DNA of 64,000 nt from JASGTU01 sp963821815 (GCA_963821815.1 CAWGFG010000006.1:1984001-2048000), one strand, 5' to 3'. Positions 31,260 to 40,204 are shown, numbered from the stretch's first letter. Numbers and translations are program-made. Notes: generated by a model not told the origin, from the letters alone.

Positions 31260-32447
31260 ATGGCGCACAATGCCCAGCAGCCGCCGTTTGTGGACAATTT
31301 CGCCAGCATCAAGGTGATTGGCGTCGGTGGCGGAGGCCAAAACGCAGTCAATCGGATGATTCAAGAAGGAATTCAAGGTGTCGAATTTATCTCTGTCAAC
31401 ACGGATGCTCAAGCACTGATGCTTTCAGATTCGCCGCAACGTGTGCGCATCGGGGACAAGTTGACGAGAGGTCTTGGTTCTGGCGGCAATCCCGAGATCG
31501 GCCAGCGCGCCGCGGAAGAAAGCCGTGAGGAAATCAAAGAAATACTTGATGGTGCGGACATGATCTTCGTTACTGCCGGCATGGGCGGCGGTACGGGATC
31601 CGGTGCAGCGCCTGTCATCGCATCTGTCGGCCGTGAAGTCGGTGCATTGACCATCGGTGTTGTCACCAGGCCATTTACATTTGAAGGCAGTCAGCGCCGT
31701 CGCACAGCCGAAAGCTCCCTGGAAAGCCTTGCTGAGAATGTGGATACGCTCATCGCTATACCTAACGATCGACTATTGCAGATCGTTGATAAAAAGTTGA
31801 GCATCAAAGAAGCCTTCAGCATGGCCGATGACGTGCTGCGACAGGGCATTCAGGGTATTAGTGAGCTCATCACCGTTCCAGGCCTTATCAATCTTGACTT
31901 CGCCGATGTTCGCGCCGTCATGATTAACGGCGGCGCCGCACTGATGGCCATCGGTACGGGCACAGGCGAAGCAAGGGCTGAAGAAGCAGCTAAGCAGGCT
32001 ATCCACAGCGCTCTGCTCGATGTTTCTATCGACGGCGCTCGTTCCATCCTATTCAACATTAAGGGCGGCGACGACCTCAGCCTGCACGAGATCAATGAGG
32101 CTGCTGAACTTATCCGCGCGAATGCGCATCCCGAGTCAAATATTATCTTCGGCGCTGTGATCGATAGCGAGCTGAAGGATGAGGTACACCTGACTGTCAT
32201 CGCAACTGGATTCGAGCAGCAGGGTTTGCCGGTAGACGCCCGTAAGTATGGACAGGAGAATTACACTCGATCCTCAGGTCAGCTTTCGGGTGCACCACGA
32301 CCTCAGCAGAGTGGTCAGCGAGAACAGCAACGCCCACCTGCACCGGTAGAGCAGAAACCGCCTGCTGGCAGCGATGTGCGGATTTTCAACCGCGACGACC
32401 TGGACATTCCATCGTTCCTGCGCCGCACACGAACCAACGGTCGCTAA
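31260..32447 (+). CDS. ftsZ: Cell division GTPase FtsZ
   Basis: A 395-residue tubulin homologue forming the Z ring. The N-terminal nucleotide site is GVGGGGQNAVNRMI, the tubulin signature is GMGGGTGSGAAPV, and the T7 segment is NLDFADVRAVM. A Gln/Pro-rich linker of about 55 residues leads to the C-terminal peptide DLDIPSFLRRTR that binds FtsA. I set the start at ATG 31260 (MAHNAQQ), seven bases after GGAAGGAG. The frame extends to 31230, but that region contains the ribosome site. Terminated by a strong hairpin downstream. Confidence 0.98.
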   Translation: MAHNAQQPPFVDNFASIKVIGVGGGGQNAVNRMIQEGIQGVEFISVNTDAQALMLSDSPQRVRIGDKLTRGLGSGGNPEIGQRAAEESREEIKEILDGADMIFVTAGMGGGTGSGAAPVIASVGREVGALTIGVVTRPFTFEGSQRRRTAESSLESLAENVDTLIAIPNDRLLQIVDKKLSIKEAFSMADDVLRQGIQGISELITVPGLINLDFADVRAVMINGGAALMAIGTGTGEARAEEAAKQAIHSALLDVSIDGARSILFNIKGGDDLSLHEINEAAELIRANAHPESNIIFGAVIDSELKDEVHLTVIATGFEQQGLPVDARKYGQENYTRSSGQLSGAPRPQQSGQREQQRPPAPVEQKPPAGSDVRIFNRDDLDIPSFLRRTRTNGR

Positions 32448-32518
32448 GACCGAACAGCTTCAGTAACAACGGGATGCTGGGCTTGCATCCTGCGTCAACT
32501 TTACGAGTACTGTCGAGT

Positions 32519-32566
32519 TAGCCGTGAGGGCATCATGAGCCTATGCTCTCACGGCTAGTCTCTTTT
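32519..32566 (+). terminator. Rho-independent terminator of ftsZ/dcw cluster
   Basis: A 15-bp stem with one G-U pair (32519-32533 with 32543-32557) and a nine-base loop, running into TCTCTTTT. It marks the end of the dcw cluster, 72 bases past the ftsZ stop. A second small hairpin, GGATGC/GCATCC, lies between them near 32472. Confidence 0.8.
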
Positions 32567-32763
32567 GATTTGCAGATGAGCATTCTTGTTGATAATCTAG
32601 ACAGACAGCAGGTTGTGCCTGGCCATCGGTTGTATTAGTACGCAGTCTGCCAGCACGCTCAGCAGCGCAGCCAATAAATAGGTACAACCTTAAAATTTTT
32701 CTGAAGTTATCATTTCCTCTGCGTCCGTACGCAGAATCCACTGTACGGGCACGAAAATCCAAT

Positions 32764-32792
32764 TTGCAGCGCCTCTATCAAAATGCTATACT
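32764..32792 (+). promoter_or_regulatory. Sigma-70 promoter of nrdR
   Basis: TTGCAG at 32764-32769, a 17-base spacer and TATACT at 32787-32792, about 160 bases before the nrdR ATG. The stretch between the ftsZ terminator and this promoter (about 32567-32763) holds nothing else I can support. Confidence 0.55.
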
Positions 32793-32812
32793 GCGTGACC
32801 GTATCCAACTAC

Positions 32813-32852
32813 ATGTTGTATATAGTCATCTTAGCAACACTATATATAGACA
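32813..32852 (+). promoter_or_regulatory. Candidate NrdR boxes upstream of nrdR
   Basis: ACACTATATATAGACA (32837-32852) matches 13 of 16 positions of the known NrdR-box consensus ACACWATATATWGTGT. A weaker partner centred on TTGTATATAGTC lies at 32813-32828. Centre spacing is 24 bp, not the usual about 31-33 bp, so the second box is doubtful. They lie downstream of the nrdR -10 element, suiting repression of nrdR itself. Confidence 0.45.
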
Positions 32853-32950
32853 TAATACAGACTGCCGTCGTCGGTACATGAAACGGATGCTGGATACGAT
32901 TAGGACCAGATAGTTACCGTAAGTTAGCTAGAGAACAAGATAGAAAAACC

Positions 32951-33394
32951 ATGCATTGTCCCTATTGCGGCTATGATTCGCACAGAGTGATCGATACCCG
33001 AGTCACCGGAGACGGCATTCGACGGCGGCGGCGCTGCGATCGCTGCGACCAGCGTTTCACCACATATGAACACATCGCCGCCAATCGATCGGTCGCGAAG
33101 TCGGATGGTCGTCGTGAACCGTTCGATCGACAGAAGTTGATCTCCGGCATCCAAATTGCCTCAGTGAAGCGCCCTGTCAGCAGCGAAACCATCGACGGAA
33201 TTGCGAGCCAGATCGAAGAGTCTTTGCTTGCGCTGGGGCGTGCAGAGGTGCCAAGCAAGCAGATAGGTAATCTGGTGCTGGACCAGCTTGCTAAGACCGA
33301 TCAAGTAGCCTATATACGTTTTGCCAGCGTTTACCTGGCAATGTCGGACCTAAACGAAATTCGGTCGGAAATCGACAGACTGATGGGCAGGTAA
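32951..33394 (+). CDS. nrdR: Transcriptional repressor NrdR
   Basis: A 147-residue regulator of ribonucleotide reductase genes that senses ATP/dATP. The N-terminal zinc ribbon has MHCPYCGYDSHRVIDTR and RRRRRCDRCDQRFTTYE, four cysteines in two CxxC pairs. The ATP-cone follows with KSDGRREPFDRQKLISGI and ends at VAYIRFASVYLAM. Length is typical. The next gene, 295 bases downstream, is the reductase itself. A TATATAG-rich NrdR-box-like site sits in its own leader, suggesting autoregulation. Confidence 0.97.
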   Translation: MHCPYCGYDSHRVIDTRVTGDGIRRRRRCDRCDQRFTTYEHIAANRSVAKSDGRREPFDRQKLISGIQIASVKRPVSSETIDGIASQIEESLLALGRAEVPSKQIGNLVLDQLAKTDQVAYIRFASVYLAMSDLNEIRSEIDRLMGR

Positions 33395-33592
33395 GCAATG
33401 CTATCGCACGAATGCGGTTACCAATCGTGCAACACGCGTAGCGGCAAAACGGATAAAATCAGAGGAAAACGCAGGCGCTGTCACGCACGTTTTCGCTAGT
33501 GGCATCAGGTATATCGTTTTATGTCGCGCTGGTTCACTGCGCTTTTGAACTAGTTTCAAGGAGTTGTTCGTCAGGTTATCTTTTTATCACAA

Positions 33593-33620
33593 GTGTCTAG
33601 ATGCAACCCTGTTTAGACAC
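33593..33620 (+). promoter_or_regulatory. Inverted repeat GTGTCTA-N14-TAGACAC upstream of nrdJ
   Basis: A perfect 7-bp inverted repeat with 14 bases between its arms, 70 bases before the nrdJ start. Arm spacing of about two helix turns is typical of a dimeric operator, but it does not match the NrdR consensus. The rest of the nrdR-nrdJ gap holds two weak hairpins (GCACGA/TCGTGC and GAAAACG/CGTTTTC) and no B12-box that I can find. Confidence 0.3.
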
Positions 33621-33689
33621 AATGGTCAAAGTGAATGGATGGAAGCAGCCCTGAGACGGGCGATGCGTCCCGCTAAAGGAGGATGAACT

Positions 33690-36290
33690 ATGGCCACGCA
33701 GACCGAAATGGCTCTAGACGTCAACAAAGCCCACACAGTCATCGAGAACGTGCGAGATGAACGTGAATACATTCAGCCGCCGGAATACGTCGATGATGAC
33801 ACTATCGACCTGAGCGAGAACAGTCGTCGTGTATTGGAACGCCGCTATTTGCGCAAGGACACGGATGGCTCTTTGCTGGAGACGCCGGCTGGAATGTTTT
33901 ACCGCGTTGCCCTGCATATTGCACGCGTCGAAGATAAGCACGCAGGCGAAACGGAAGCAACCGCCAAAGTCTTCTACGACCTGCTGTCGCAATATCGGTT
34001 CTTCCCCAACAGCCCAACTTTTACAGGCGCCGGTACGCCACTGGGGCAATTGGCAGCCTGCTTCGTCTTGCCCATTGCTGACGATATGGGCAAGAGCTTT
34101 GATGGTATCTTTAGCACGCTACGTGTGGCCGCGCTGATACAGCAGACTGGCGGCGGAAACGGTTTCTCATTCAGTCGCTTGCGTCCAAAGAGCGATATCG
34201 TGCACACGTCCGCCGGTCGCGCCACAGGACCGGTTGGATTTCTGCGAGTATACGACCAGGCGTTTGGCGAAATCGCACAGGGCGGTACACGGCGCGGCGC
34301 GAACATGGGCGTGCTGCGCGTGGACCATCCGGACATTGAAGACTTTATCGAGTGCAAGGTCACTGAAGGCGCCATCACGAACTTCAACATCTCGGTGGCA
34401 ATCACGGATAAGTTCATGGAAGCCGTTCGTGACGATACTGATTTCGACTTACTGAATCCCAGGGACGGCTCGGTCTGGAAGACGGTACGCGCGAGAGAAC
34501 TCTTCAAGAAGATAATTCAGTTCGCGCACCACAACGGCGAGCCTGGCGCACTCTTTATTGACGCGGCAAACCGCTCCAACCCCGTGCCCCATCTTTACGC
34601 TCTAGAGGCGACCAATCCATGCGGCGAACAGTGGCTTGGGCCTTATGAGAACTGCTGTTTGGGTTCGATCAACCTAGCTGTGCATGTGGACGAAGCGCAG
34701 GATGAGCCAGTTGTAGACTGGGAGCTCCTACGGAAGACGGTGCGTGAAGCTACCCACTTCCTGGATAACGTCGTCAGCGCTAACGCATACGTTCCATCTA
34801 TACCTGAAGTCGCTGAGTCGGCCTATCGCGCACGCCGTATTGGTCTGGGAATCATGGGCCTCGGCGACATGATGTATAAGTTGGGCATCCGATATGGAAG
34901 CGAGGAAGGCCAAGAGTTTGCCGCTCAAATCATGGAGTTCGTACGCTACCACTGCATGCAGCGCAGCGTGGAACTTGCCGAAGCGCGCGGGTCCTTCCTA
35001 GCGTTCAAGGGCAGCATCTATGACGCGAGCGCTGAGAATGGCATGGCGTGGCAGCCACCCCAGCCGGTAAAGCCGTTTGTGCGTGACTGGGAGCGCCCGC
35101 AACTGGATTGGCAGACGATCGTGGACGGAATTACCGAGCACGGGATTCGCAATGCAGCCCAGACCACTGTTGCACCGACAGGCACGATTGCCACTGTGTG
35201 CGGCTGTGAGGGTTATGGCTGCGAACCGGTCTTCGCCCTTGGCTACGTTCGCCACTTCCGTGATGGCGACAATGACGTTGAGTTGGCCTACACCAGCCCC
35301 CTTTTCGATAAGGCACTGGCCCAAATTGGGCTGAGCGATCGTCGTCAAGAAGAAATACGCCAACATGTAGCGGCATACGGCAGCTGTCAAAACGTACCCG
35401 ACCTACCGAAAGAGTTGGTAGACTCCTTTGTGGTCAGCGGTGATATTACGGCGGAGGAACACGTACGCATGCAGGCAGCCATACAGGCGTTCGTCGATAA
35501 TAGCATCAGCAAGACGTGCAACTTTTCAGAGACGGCTAGCGAGGACGACGTTGCAGAGGCCTATATGCTCGCGTGGGAGCTAGGCTGCAAGGGACTCACC
35601 GTTTATGTCACCGGCAGCCGAGAACAGGTTGTGCTGGAAACCAAGGCGACTAAGCAGAAGAAGGCGGGCGACAATGGCGCCGTGAGCGCGTATGAGGCGC
35701 CCTTCGTTGAGAGCTTTGCAGTATCGAAGGATGTGGAAGGCGAAACCGCCGAAAATCGTACGAACGGCGATTCGGACCTAATGCTAACCAAGCGCCCGCG
35801 ACCGACGGTGTTGACCGGCACGACTTATCGCAAGGATACGCCCTTGGGCACGGCATACATCACCGTCAACAACGACGAATGGAACGAGCCGTTCGAGGTT
35901 TTCCTCAACGTCGGCAAGGCAGGCAGCGAGGTCGCCGCGGTTAGTGAGGCAATGGGTCGGTTGGTCAGTTTGATATTACGTCTGCCAACCACGCTGTCGC
36001 CCAACGAGCGTTTGCGCTGGATCCTGGATGAGATGGCCGGTATTGGCGGCGGCCGTCCGCTTGGATTCGGTGCAAACCGTGTTCTCAGCCTGCCGGACGG
36101 CATTGCGCAGGTGCTGGCGGAACATCTTAGCGGTGTGCCGTTGGCGCACGTCGGAACACCGCCCGAGCAACTTGCATTGCCGATTGACCGTTCGCCGGTC
36201 GGTGATATTTGCCCTGAATGTGGCGAGGCAGCCTTTCTGAACATCGAGGGCTGCCGAAAGTGCTATGTCTGTGGTTATAGTGAGTGCTAG
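33690..36290 (+). CDS. nrdJ: Vitamin B12-dependent (class II) ribonucleotide reductase
   Basis: An 866-residue adenosylcobalamin-dependent reductase making dNTP precursors without oxygen or an iron subunit. Seen: RFFPNSPTFTGAG (104-116), the first redox Cys at 124 (AACFVLP), the thiyl-radical triad N309-C311-E313 in NPCGEQW, the second active-site segment CCLGSINL, and TVAPTGTIATVCGCEGYGCEP. The C-terminus carries the extra domain of NrdJ enzymes and a four-cysteine tail CPECG...CRKCYVCGYSEC that regenerates the active-site thiols. A near-perfect AAGGAGG (33676-33682) lies seven bases before the ATG, implying strong translation. No nrdA/nrdB genes are nearby. Confidence 0.96.
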   Translation: MATQTEMALDVNKAHTVIENVRDEREYIQPPEYVDDDTIDLSENSRRVLERRYLRKDTDGSLLETPAGMFYRVALHIARVEDKHAGETEATAKVFYDLLSQYRFFPNSPTFTGAGTPLGQLAACFVLPIADDMGKSFDGIFSTLRVAALIQQTGGGNGFSFSRLRPKSDIVHTSAGRATGPVGFLRVYDQAFGEIAQGGTRRGANMGVLRVDHPDIEDFIECKVTEGAITNFNISVAITDKFMEAVRDDTDFDLLNPRDGSVWKTVRARELFKKIIQFAHHNGEPGALFIDAANRSNPVPHLYALEATNPCGEQWLGPYENCCLGSINLAVHVDEAQDEPVVDWELLRKTVREATHFLDNVVSANAYVPSIPEVAESAYRARRIGLGIMGLGDMMYKLGIRYGSEEGQEFAAQIMEFVRYHCMQRSVELAEARGSFLAFKGSIYDASAENGMAWQPPQPVKPFVRDWERPQLDWQTIVDGITEHGIRNAAQTTVAPTGTIATVCGCEGYGCEPVFALGYVRHFRDGDNDVELAYTSPLFDKALAQIGLSDRRQEEIRQHVAAYGSCQNVPDLPKELVDSFVVSGDITAEEHVRMQAAIQAFVDNSISKTCNFSETASEDDVAEAYMLAWELGCKGLTVYVTGSREQVVLETKATKQKKAGDNGAVSAYEAPFVESFAVSKDVEGETAENRTNGDSDLMLTKRPRPTVLTGTTYRKDTPLGTAYITVNNDEWNEPFEVFLNVGKAGSEVAAVSEAMGRLVSLILRLPTTLSPNERLRWILDEMAGIGGGRPLGFGANRVLSLPDGIAQVLAEHLSGVPLAHVGTPPEQLALPIDRSPVGDICPECGEAAFLNIEGCRKCYVCGYSEC

Positions 36291-36321
36291 TGCGTCACAG
36301 GAAAGCTAGTGATTGTATAAC

Positions 36322-36358
36322 ACAACGGTCCCTCATAACGGGGACCGTTGTTGTTAGA
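36322..36358 (+). terminator. Rho-independent terminator of nrdJ
   Basis: An 11-bp stem (36322-36332 with 36341-36351) with an eight-base loop, followed by TGTT. It lies 32 bases after the nrdJ stop and separates it from the convergent amylosucrase gene. Confidence 0.7.
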
Positions 36359-36409
36359 AGAATGTTTTGCAGCGAGCATCCTTCTATTTATGGTAAGTAT
36401 CAGCTGTCA

Positions 36410-38410
36410 TTATGTTGAGCTGTCGTGGACCCACATGACTTGATAGGGTTCTAGCTCAACATCCGCCACACTTATGTCGACCTCAATGTCAGCCACTAGG
36501 TCGTAGGGACGTTTGCCCATACCTTGTAACCGAAACTCGTTTGTCGAGACAAGCTGGGGGCGCTCCGTAAAGTTTACCAGGACAAGGATGCGGTTTGGTG
36601 TTTGCCGATCGGCGCCATCACTTTGTCTTATGGACGCTCGCACGTAGGCGAATACGTGGTCATTGCGCACGTCGAGTACCTGCATGTTGTTGCCGGCAAA
36701 AGCGGGCGCAGATTTCCTTAACCGTATGAGCCGCTGTAGGCTGCGATAGACGCGGGCTTCGATTGTGCCCTCTTCAAACCGCTGGGTCATGGCGTCCCAG
36801 TTCATAACTGGTCGGTGCACCCATCGGCTGTCATCATATTCGTCTGCACTCTGCAGATAACTGTAGTCATTGAGTGTACCGACCTCGTCGCCGAGGTAGA
36901 GTAGCGGGATGCCGCCGATGCTGAGGATGACAGAATGAAGCAGACAAATGCGGCGAATGGCTAGATCGATCGCCTTGTCATCACCCAGATCCAGTGCGCG
37001 CTCGAGGCCCGCAAGTGAGGCCAAGCTGCCCGAGATGCGCGCGTCGCCCGTGCGCGGGTTTTCCTGGAAAGGTAATCCTTTGGCAAAACTCCCGTTGAAA
37101 CGACCGGTAAAGAATGCATTTAGGAACTGCCGGTGATCAAAACCGTTGATGCCCAGCTCTTCTGCCTCACGATCGTCAAAGGTCCAGCCAATGTCATCAT
37201 GACAGCGCACATAGTTGACCCAAGCGCACGACCTGTCGATGTCGAACCGGCGACTCATGGAGTGACGCAAGAGGCGCACTTCGCGTGTAGCCAGACTTTC
37301 CCATAGCAGCGCCATGAGCGTCGGATTGTACGACAGCTGGCACTCGCCGGTGCTTATGTAGCTAGCCACTTCGTCGGGATGAACAATGGCTTCTGACTTG
37401 AAGAGCATGGACGGCGCTGCGATGCGCACCAGTGCGTTGAAAGCCTGCACCAGTTGATGCGCCTGCGGCAAGCTTTCGCAGTCAGTGCCCATTTGTTTCC
37501 AGATGAATGCAAGCGCATCCAGCCGCAGCACTTCTGCACCTACATTAGCTAAGAAGAGCATCTCTGCCGCCATGTCGCGGAAGACTGCTGGATTCGCGTA
37601 ATTCAAGTCCCACTGAAACTCGTTGAATGTGGTCCAGACCCACGCTCCAGCATCCTCATGATATGTAAAGCTGCTAGCGTGCTGTTCAGGAAAGATCTCG
37701 CGCAGTGTCCTGTCGTAGGCATCAGGAATAGTTCGATCGGGGAAAAGAAAGTAGTAATCGCGATAGTCTGGATCACCCCGTTTGGCTGCCATCGCCCATC
37801 GGTGTTCATCGGACGTATGGTTGAAGACAAAATCGAGTACCAGACTGATTCCGTTGGAGCGCAGTGCATCAGCTAGCTCTCGCAATTCTTCCATCGTTCC
37901 GAGTTTCGAATTCACCTTGCGGTAGTCGCTGACAGCGTAACCGCCGTCGCTATCGCCCTCCGGCGCTTCGAAAAGCGGCATGAGGTGCAGATAGGTGAGG
38001 CCAAGTTCCTGGAAATAGGGCAGCTTCTCCTTAAGATCAGCGATGGTACCTGCATAGCGATCCACATAGCAGACGCCACCCAACATACTCTGAGACTGGT
38101 ACCAGGTCGGATTTGCTTCCCTGCTAGCATCCAACTCCTTCAACTCCTTGGAGCGATCTATCCAACTCTGCGCCGCCATAATCAGCAACTGCTCTAGGTG
38201 GTAAAAGAAGTCATACTGTCCGCCGTACAGGCCAAGGAGCAAACGAAACAGGTCCGGGAAATGTGTGTCCAGTCGCGTCATAAAGGCTGCTTGATCGGCG
38301 TGCCTATCTTGATTTTCGAAAAGAACCTCCACACTGCTGCGCAACCTCCGCAGAGAACGATCTGTCATAGTCTGCAGTTGATCAGTAGAAATTGAGGTAT
38401 AGTCGTTCAT
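36410..38410 (-). CDS. Amylosucrase (GH13, sucrose-utilising alpha-glucan synthase)
   Basis: A 666-residue alpha-amylase-superfamily enzyme. Amylosucrase builds an alpha-1,4-glucan from sucrose and releases fructose, or performs related glucosyl transfer. An N-terminal helical domain (1-110) precedes the barrel. Catalytic residues: nucleophile D298 in VLRLDAL, acid/base E340 in KSEAIV, transition-state Asp405 in RCHDDIGW. The spacings of 42 and 65 residues equal those of the Neisseria enzyme (286, 328, 393). Also present: DGGYAVSDYRKVN and LDFVFNHTSDEH. The first residue is ATG 38410, 32 bases after the methyltransferase stop, so the two form a minus-strand operon. Sucrose hydrolase is the closest alternative. 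Confidence 0.88.
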   Translation of the reverse strand: MNDYTSISTDQLQTMTDRSLRRLRSSVEVLFENQDRHADQAAFMTRLDTHFPDLFRLLLGLYGGQYDFFYHLEQLLIMAAQSWIDRSKELKELDASREANPTWYQSQSMLGGVCYVDRYAGTIADLKEKLPYFQELGLTYLHLMPLFEAPEGDSDGGYAVSDYRKVNSKLGTMEELRELADALRSNGISLVLDFVFNHTSDEHRWAMAAKRGDPDYRDYYFLFPDRTIPDAYDRTLREIFPEQHASSFTYHEDAGAWVWTTFNEFQWDLNYANPAVFRDMAAEMLFLANVGAEVLRLDALAFIWKQMGTDCESLPQAHQLVQAFNALVRIAAPSMLFKSEAIVHPDEVASYISTGECQLSYNPTLMALLWESLATREVRLLRHSMSRRFDIDRSCAWVNYVRCHDDIGWTFDDREAEELGINGFDHRQFLNAFFTGRFNGSFAKGLPFQENPRTGDARISGSLASLAGLERALDLGDDKAIDLAIRRICLLHSVILSIGGIPLLYLGDEVGTLNDYSYLQSADEYDDSRWVHRPVMNWDAMTQRFEEGTIEARVYRSLQRLIRLRKSAPAFAGNNMQVLDVRNDHVFAYVRASIRQSDGADRQTPNRILVLVNFTERPQLVSTNEFRLQGMGKRPYDLVADIEVDISVADVELEPYQVMWVHDSST

Positions 38411-38442
38411 GATTCAACTTTCGTTCAGTGGTCAAATGTCAA

Positions 38443-39252
38443 CTATCGGCTGAGCCTTGACTGTTTGCTGGCGAGCAGGAGCAGGCGTCCGCTGTCGGCT
38501 TGATACGGGCTGGCGTCGAAGTCGCCCCAGACCGTTTCAACGACGAAGCCGGCTTTCTCAAGCATCAACTCTGCCTCGTTTCTCCATAGAAACCGCAACG
38601 TAAAGGGGCAGACAGTCTTGCGATTTTGACCGTCTATGGCGATCTCCTCGTAGATGAAGAGAGTGTCCTGTAGTTGATAAGCAAAATCGACCGTACGCGT
38701 GCTCCACTTAAGCACGCGACTACCGCTTTCGGCGTCTTGCCATTCATCCGCCAGTTCTGTGAGTCCGTTCACCGTGACCAAACGTACTACATCGGGATTA
38801 AATAGGTCGAGCAGCAACACGCCGTCGTGCCTCAGGTGTTGATATGTATTCTTCAACGCGGCGAGCTGAGCCGCAGGCGTAGCTAGATGCATCAGCGTAT
38901 TACTTGTGCAGAAGGAAAAGCCGAAATCGCGTTGAGTAAGGGAATAGCTGGTCAGGTCGCCTTCCACCAACTCGTACTGTCCGTTGCGATCATCCTGGGC
39001 AAGCTTCTTTCTCGCGACTTCGAGCAGAGCCGGGCTGATGTCCACGCCGACAACGTCGAGTCCTGCCTTTAGCAGGGGAACCAGTGCACGTCCCGTACCG
39101 CATCCCATCTCAAGCACAGGTCCGCCGCATTCCTCAGCCAGGGCAACGATCATTTCCAGATCGTCGTCGTAGTCACGGTAGTCTGCATCGAAGTATGGAG
39201 CGAATGCATCAAAAGTGGCTGCTGCATCGTCTGTCATTGTGGGATGGTCCAT
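38443..39252 (-). CDS. Class I SAM-dependent methyltransferase, substrate unknown
   Basis: A 269-residue Rossmann-fold methyltransferase. Motif I is VLEMGCGTGRALVPLL, followed by VVGVDISPALLEVARKKL, and motif III-like GVLLLDLFNPD. The segment YFDADYRDYDDDLEMIVALA before motif I is typical of small-molecule class I enzymes. I chose ATG 39252 (MDHPTMTDD); the frame extends to a TTG at 39312 with a less plausible peptide, and ATG 39237 is also possible. It is the promoter-proximal gene of an operon with amylosucrase, but no shared chemistry is evident. Confidence 0.75.
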   Translation of the reverse strand: MDHPTMTDDAAATFDAFAPYFDADYRDYDDDLEMIVALAEECGGPVLEMGCGTGRALVPLLKAGLDVVGVDISPALLEVARKKLAQDDRNGQYELVEGDLTSYSLTQRDFGFSFCTSNTLMHLATPAAQLAALKNTYQHLRHDGVLLLDLFNPDVVRLVTVNGLTELADEWQDAESGSRVLKWSTRTVDFAYQLQDTLFIYEEIAIDGQNRKTVCPFTLRFLWRNEAELMLEKAGFVVETVWGDFDASPYQADSGRLLLLASKQSRLSR

Positions 39253-39354
39253 TCTGGATCTGGCTAATGGATAGATCGACCGCCAATACCTGCCGACATG
39301 CGAAGAATTCAATCGTCGCGAGACTTATATGATCTCTATGAATCTCGACTGATT

Positions 39355-39382
39355 TTGCTCCTGTGATAGTTTACGCTATACT
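39355..39382 (+). promoter_or_regulatory. Sigma-70 promoter upstream of greA / small RNA candidate
   Basis: TTGCTC at 39355-39360, a 16-base spacer and TATACT at 39377-39382. Transcription would start near 39389 and meet an intrinsic terminator at 39489-39515. Confidence 0.45.
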
Positions 39383-39388
39383 TACTGG

Positions 39389-39515
39389 GTTGGAAAATGG
39401 ATCGACCTCAACAACCTGTCGTGACAGGAGTATTGAAACGATAGTTTGTTGATGGTCGTTTGTTTGTTTGGTGAAACATAGGCCCGAAACCGCCTCCAAA
39501 CTGGCGGTCTTTTTC
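39389..39515 (+). ncRNA. Candidate small RNA or attenuated leader upstream of greA
   Basis: A promoter and an intrinsic terminator enclose about 125 bases without a real gene. A 15-codon frame (MDRPQQPVVTGVLKR) from 39396 is possible but has only GGAAA close by. The segment could be a free small RNA, or a leader whose terminator controls greA expression. No known RNA family was recognised. Confidence 0.25.
39489..39515 (+). terminator. Intrinsic terminator in the greA leader
   Basis: A 6-bp GC-rich stem ACCGCC/GGCGGT with an eight-base loop is followed by CTTTTTC. It lies about 170 bases before the greA ATG, so it would end a transcript from the promoter at 39355 before greA. Confidence 0.55.
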
Positions 39516-39687
39516 ATGAACTCGGTGCGACAGTCAGCCGACTTCCGATTTGTCTCTGGTGAATCGGAGAGAACCGAATTCGTTATGCTTAGCTAACAAG
39601 ACTACAAAGAAAACAGTTTTGCGATGCGGGTTACAGGTCTGTCCACGGCGGAACAGCCTGATGGAGAATAGTAAGGAAGAATTGCAT

Positions 39688-40164
39688 ATGGCGAAAAATG
39701 AACCGGTGTATCTGACTGAAGACGGACTCGAAAAGCTCAAGGAAGAGCTCGCTTATCTCACCGGTACACGTCGGAGAGAGGTCGCCCAGATGATTGCCGA
39801 AGCCAAGGCTGAAGGCGACATTAGCGAGAATGCCGGATATGACGAGGCAAAGACGGCACAGGGATTCCTGGAAGGACGTATCCGCGACCTGGAGATGATC
39901 ATCAACAATGCCAAGTTGATCGAAAGCAAGAATAACAACGGCAACAGTCTGTCTATCGGACAGACAGTCGTTGTCCAGGAGGATGGCGCCTCGTTGGAAG
40001 AGAAGTATACGATCGTTGGTTCCGCAGAAGCAGATCCTGCCAACGGACGGATTAGCAACGAAAGTCCCATGGGCAGCGCCTTCCTTGGCAAAAAAGTCGG
40101 CGACAAGGTGTCGGTAAAATCTCCCGGCGGCGAAACAGTATTCAAAATCTGTGACATTTCCTAG
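39688..40164 (+). CDS. greA: Transcription elongation factor GreA
   Basis: A 158-residue factor that rescues backtracked RNA polymerase by stimulating transcript cleavage. The N-terminal coiled coil has YLTEDGLEKLKEELAYL and the tip motif AEGDISENAGYDEAK with the acidic residues that reach the active site. The C-terminal FKBP-like domain has YTIVGSAEADP and SPMGSAFLGKKVGD. I chose ATG 39688 because MAKNEPVYLTEDGL is the usual GreA start and gives the standard length. AAGGAAGA lies upstream. The frame continues to 39550 with an unrelated peptide. Confidence 0.95.
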   Translation: MAKNEPVYLTEDGLEKLKEELAYLTGTRRREVAQMIAEAKAEGDISENAGYDEAKTAQGFLEGRIRDLEMIINNAKLIESKNNNGNSLSIGQTVVVQEDGASLEEKYTIVGSAEADPANGRISNESPMGSAFLGKKVGDKVSVKSPGGETVFKICDIS

Positions 40165-40204
40165 CCTGTCCCAAGGCGTGTCCCAGCCCAAAGGATAGTG
40201 TATC

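Noticed and set aside
33395..33689. Cobalamin riboswitch before nrdJ
   Set aside because: NrdJ needs B12, but I found no B12-box or conserved core in this gap; only small hairpins and an inverted repeat.
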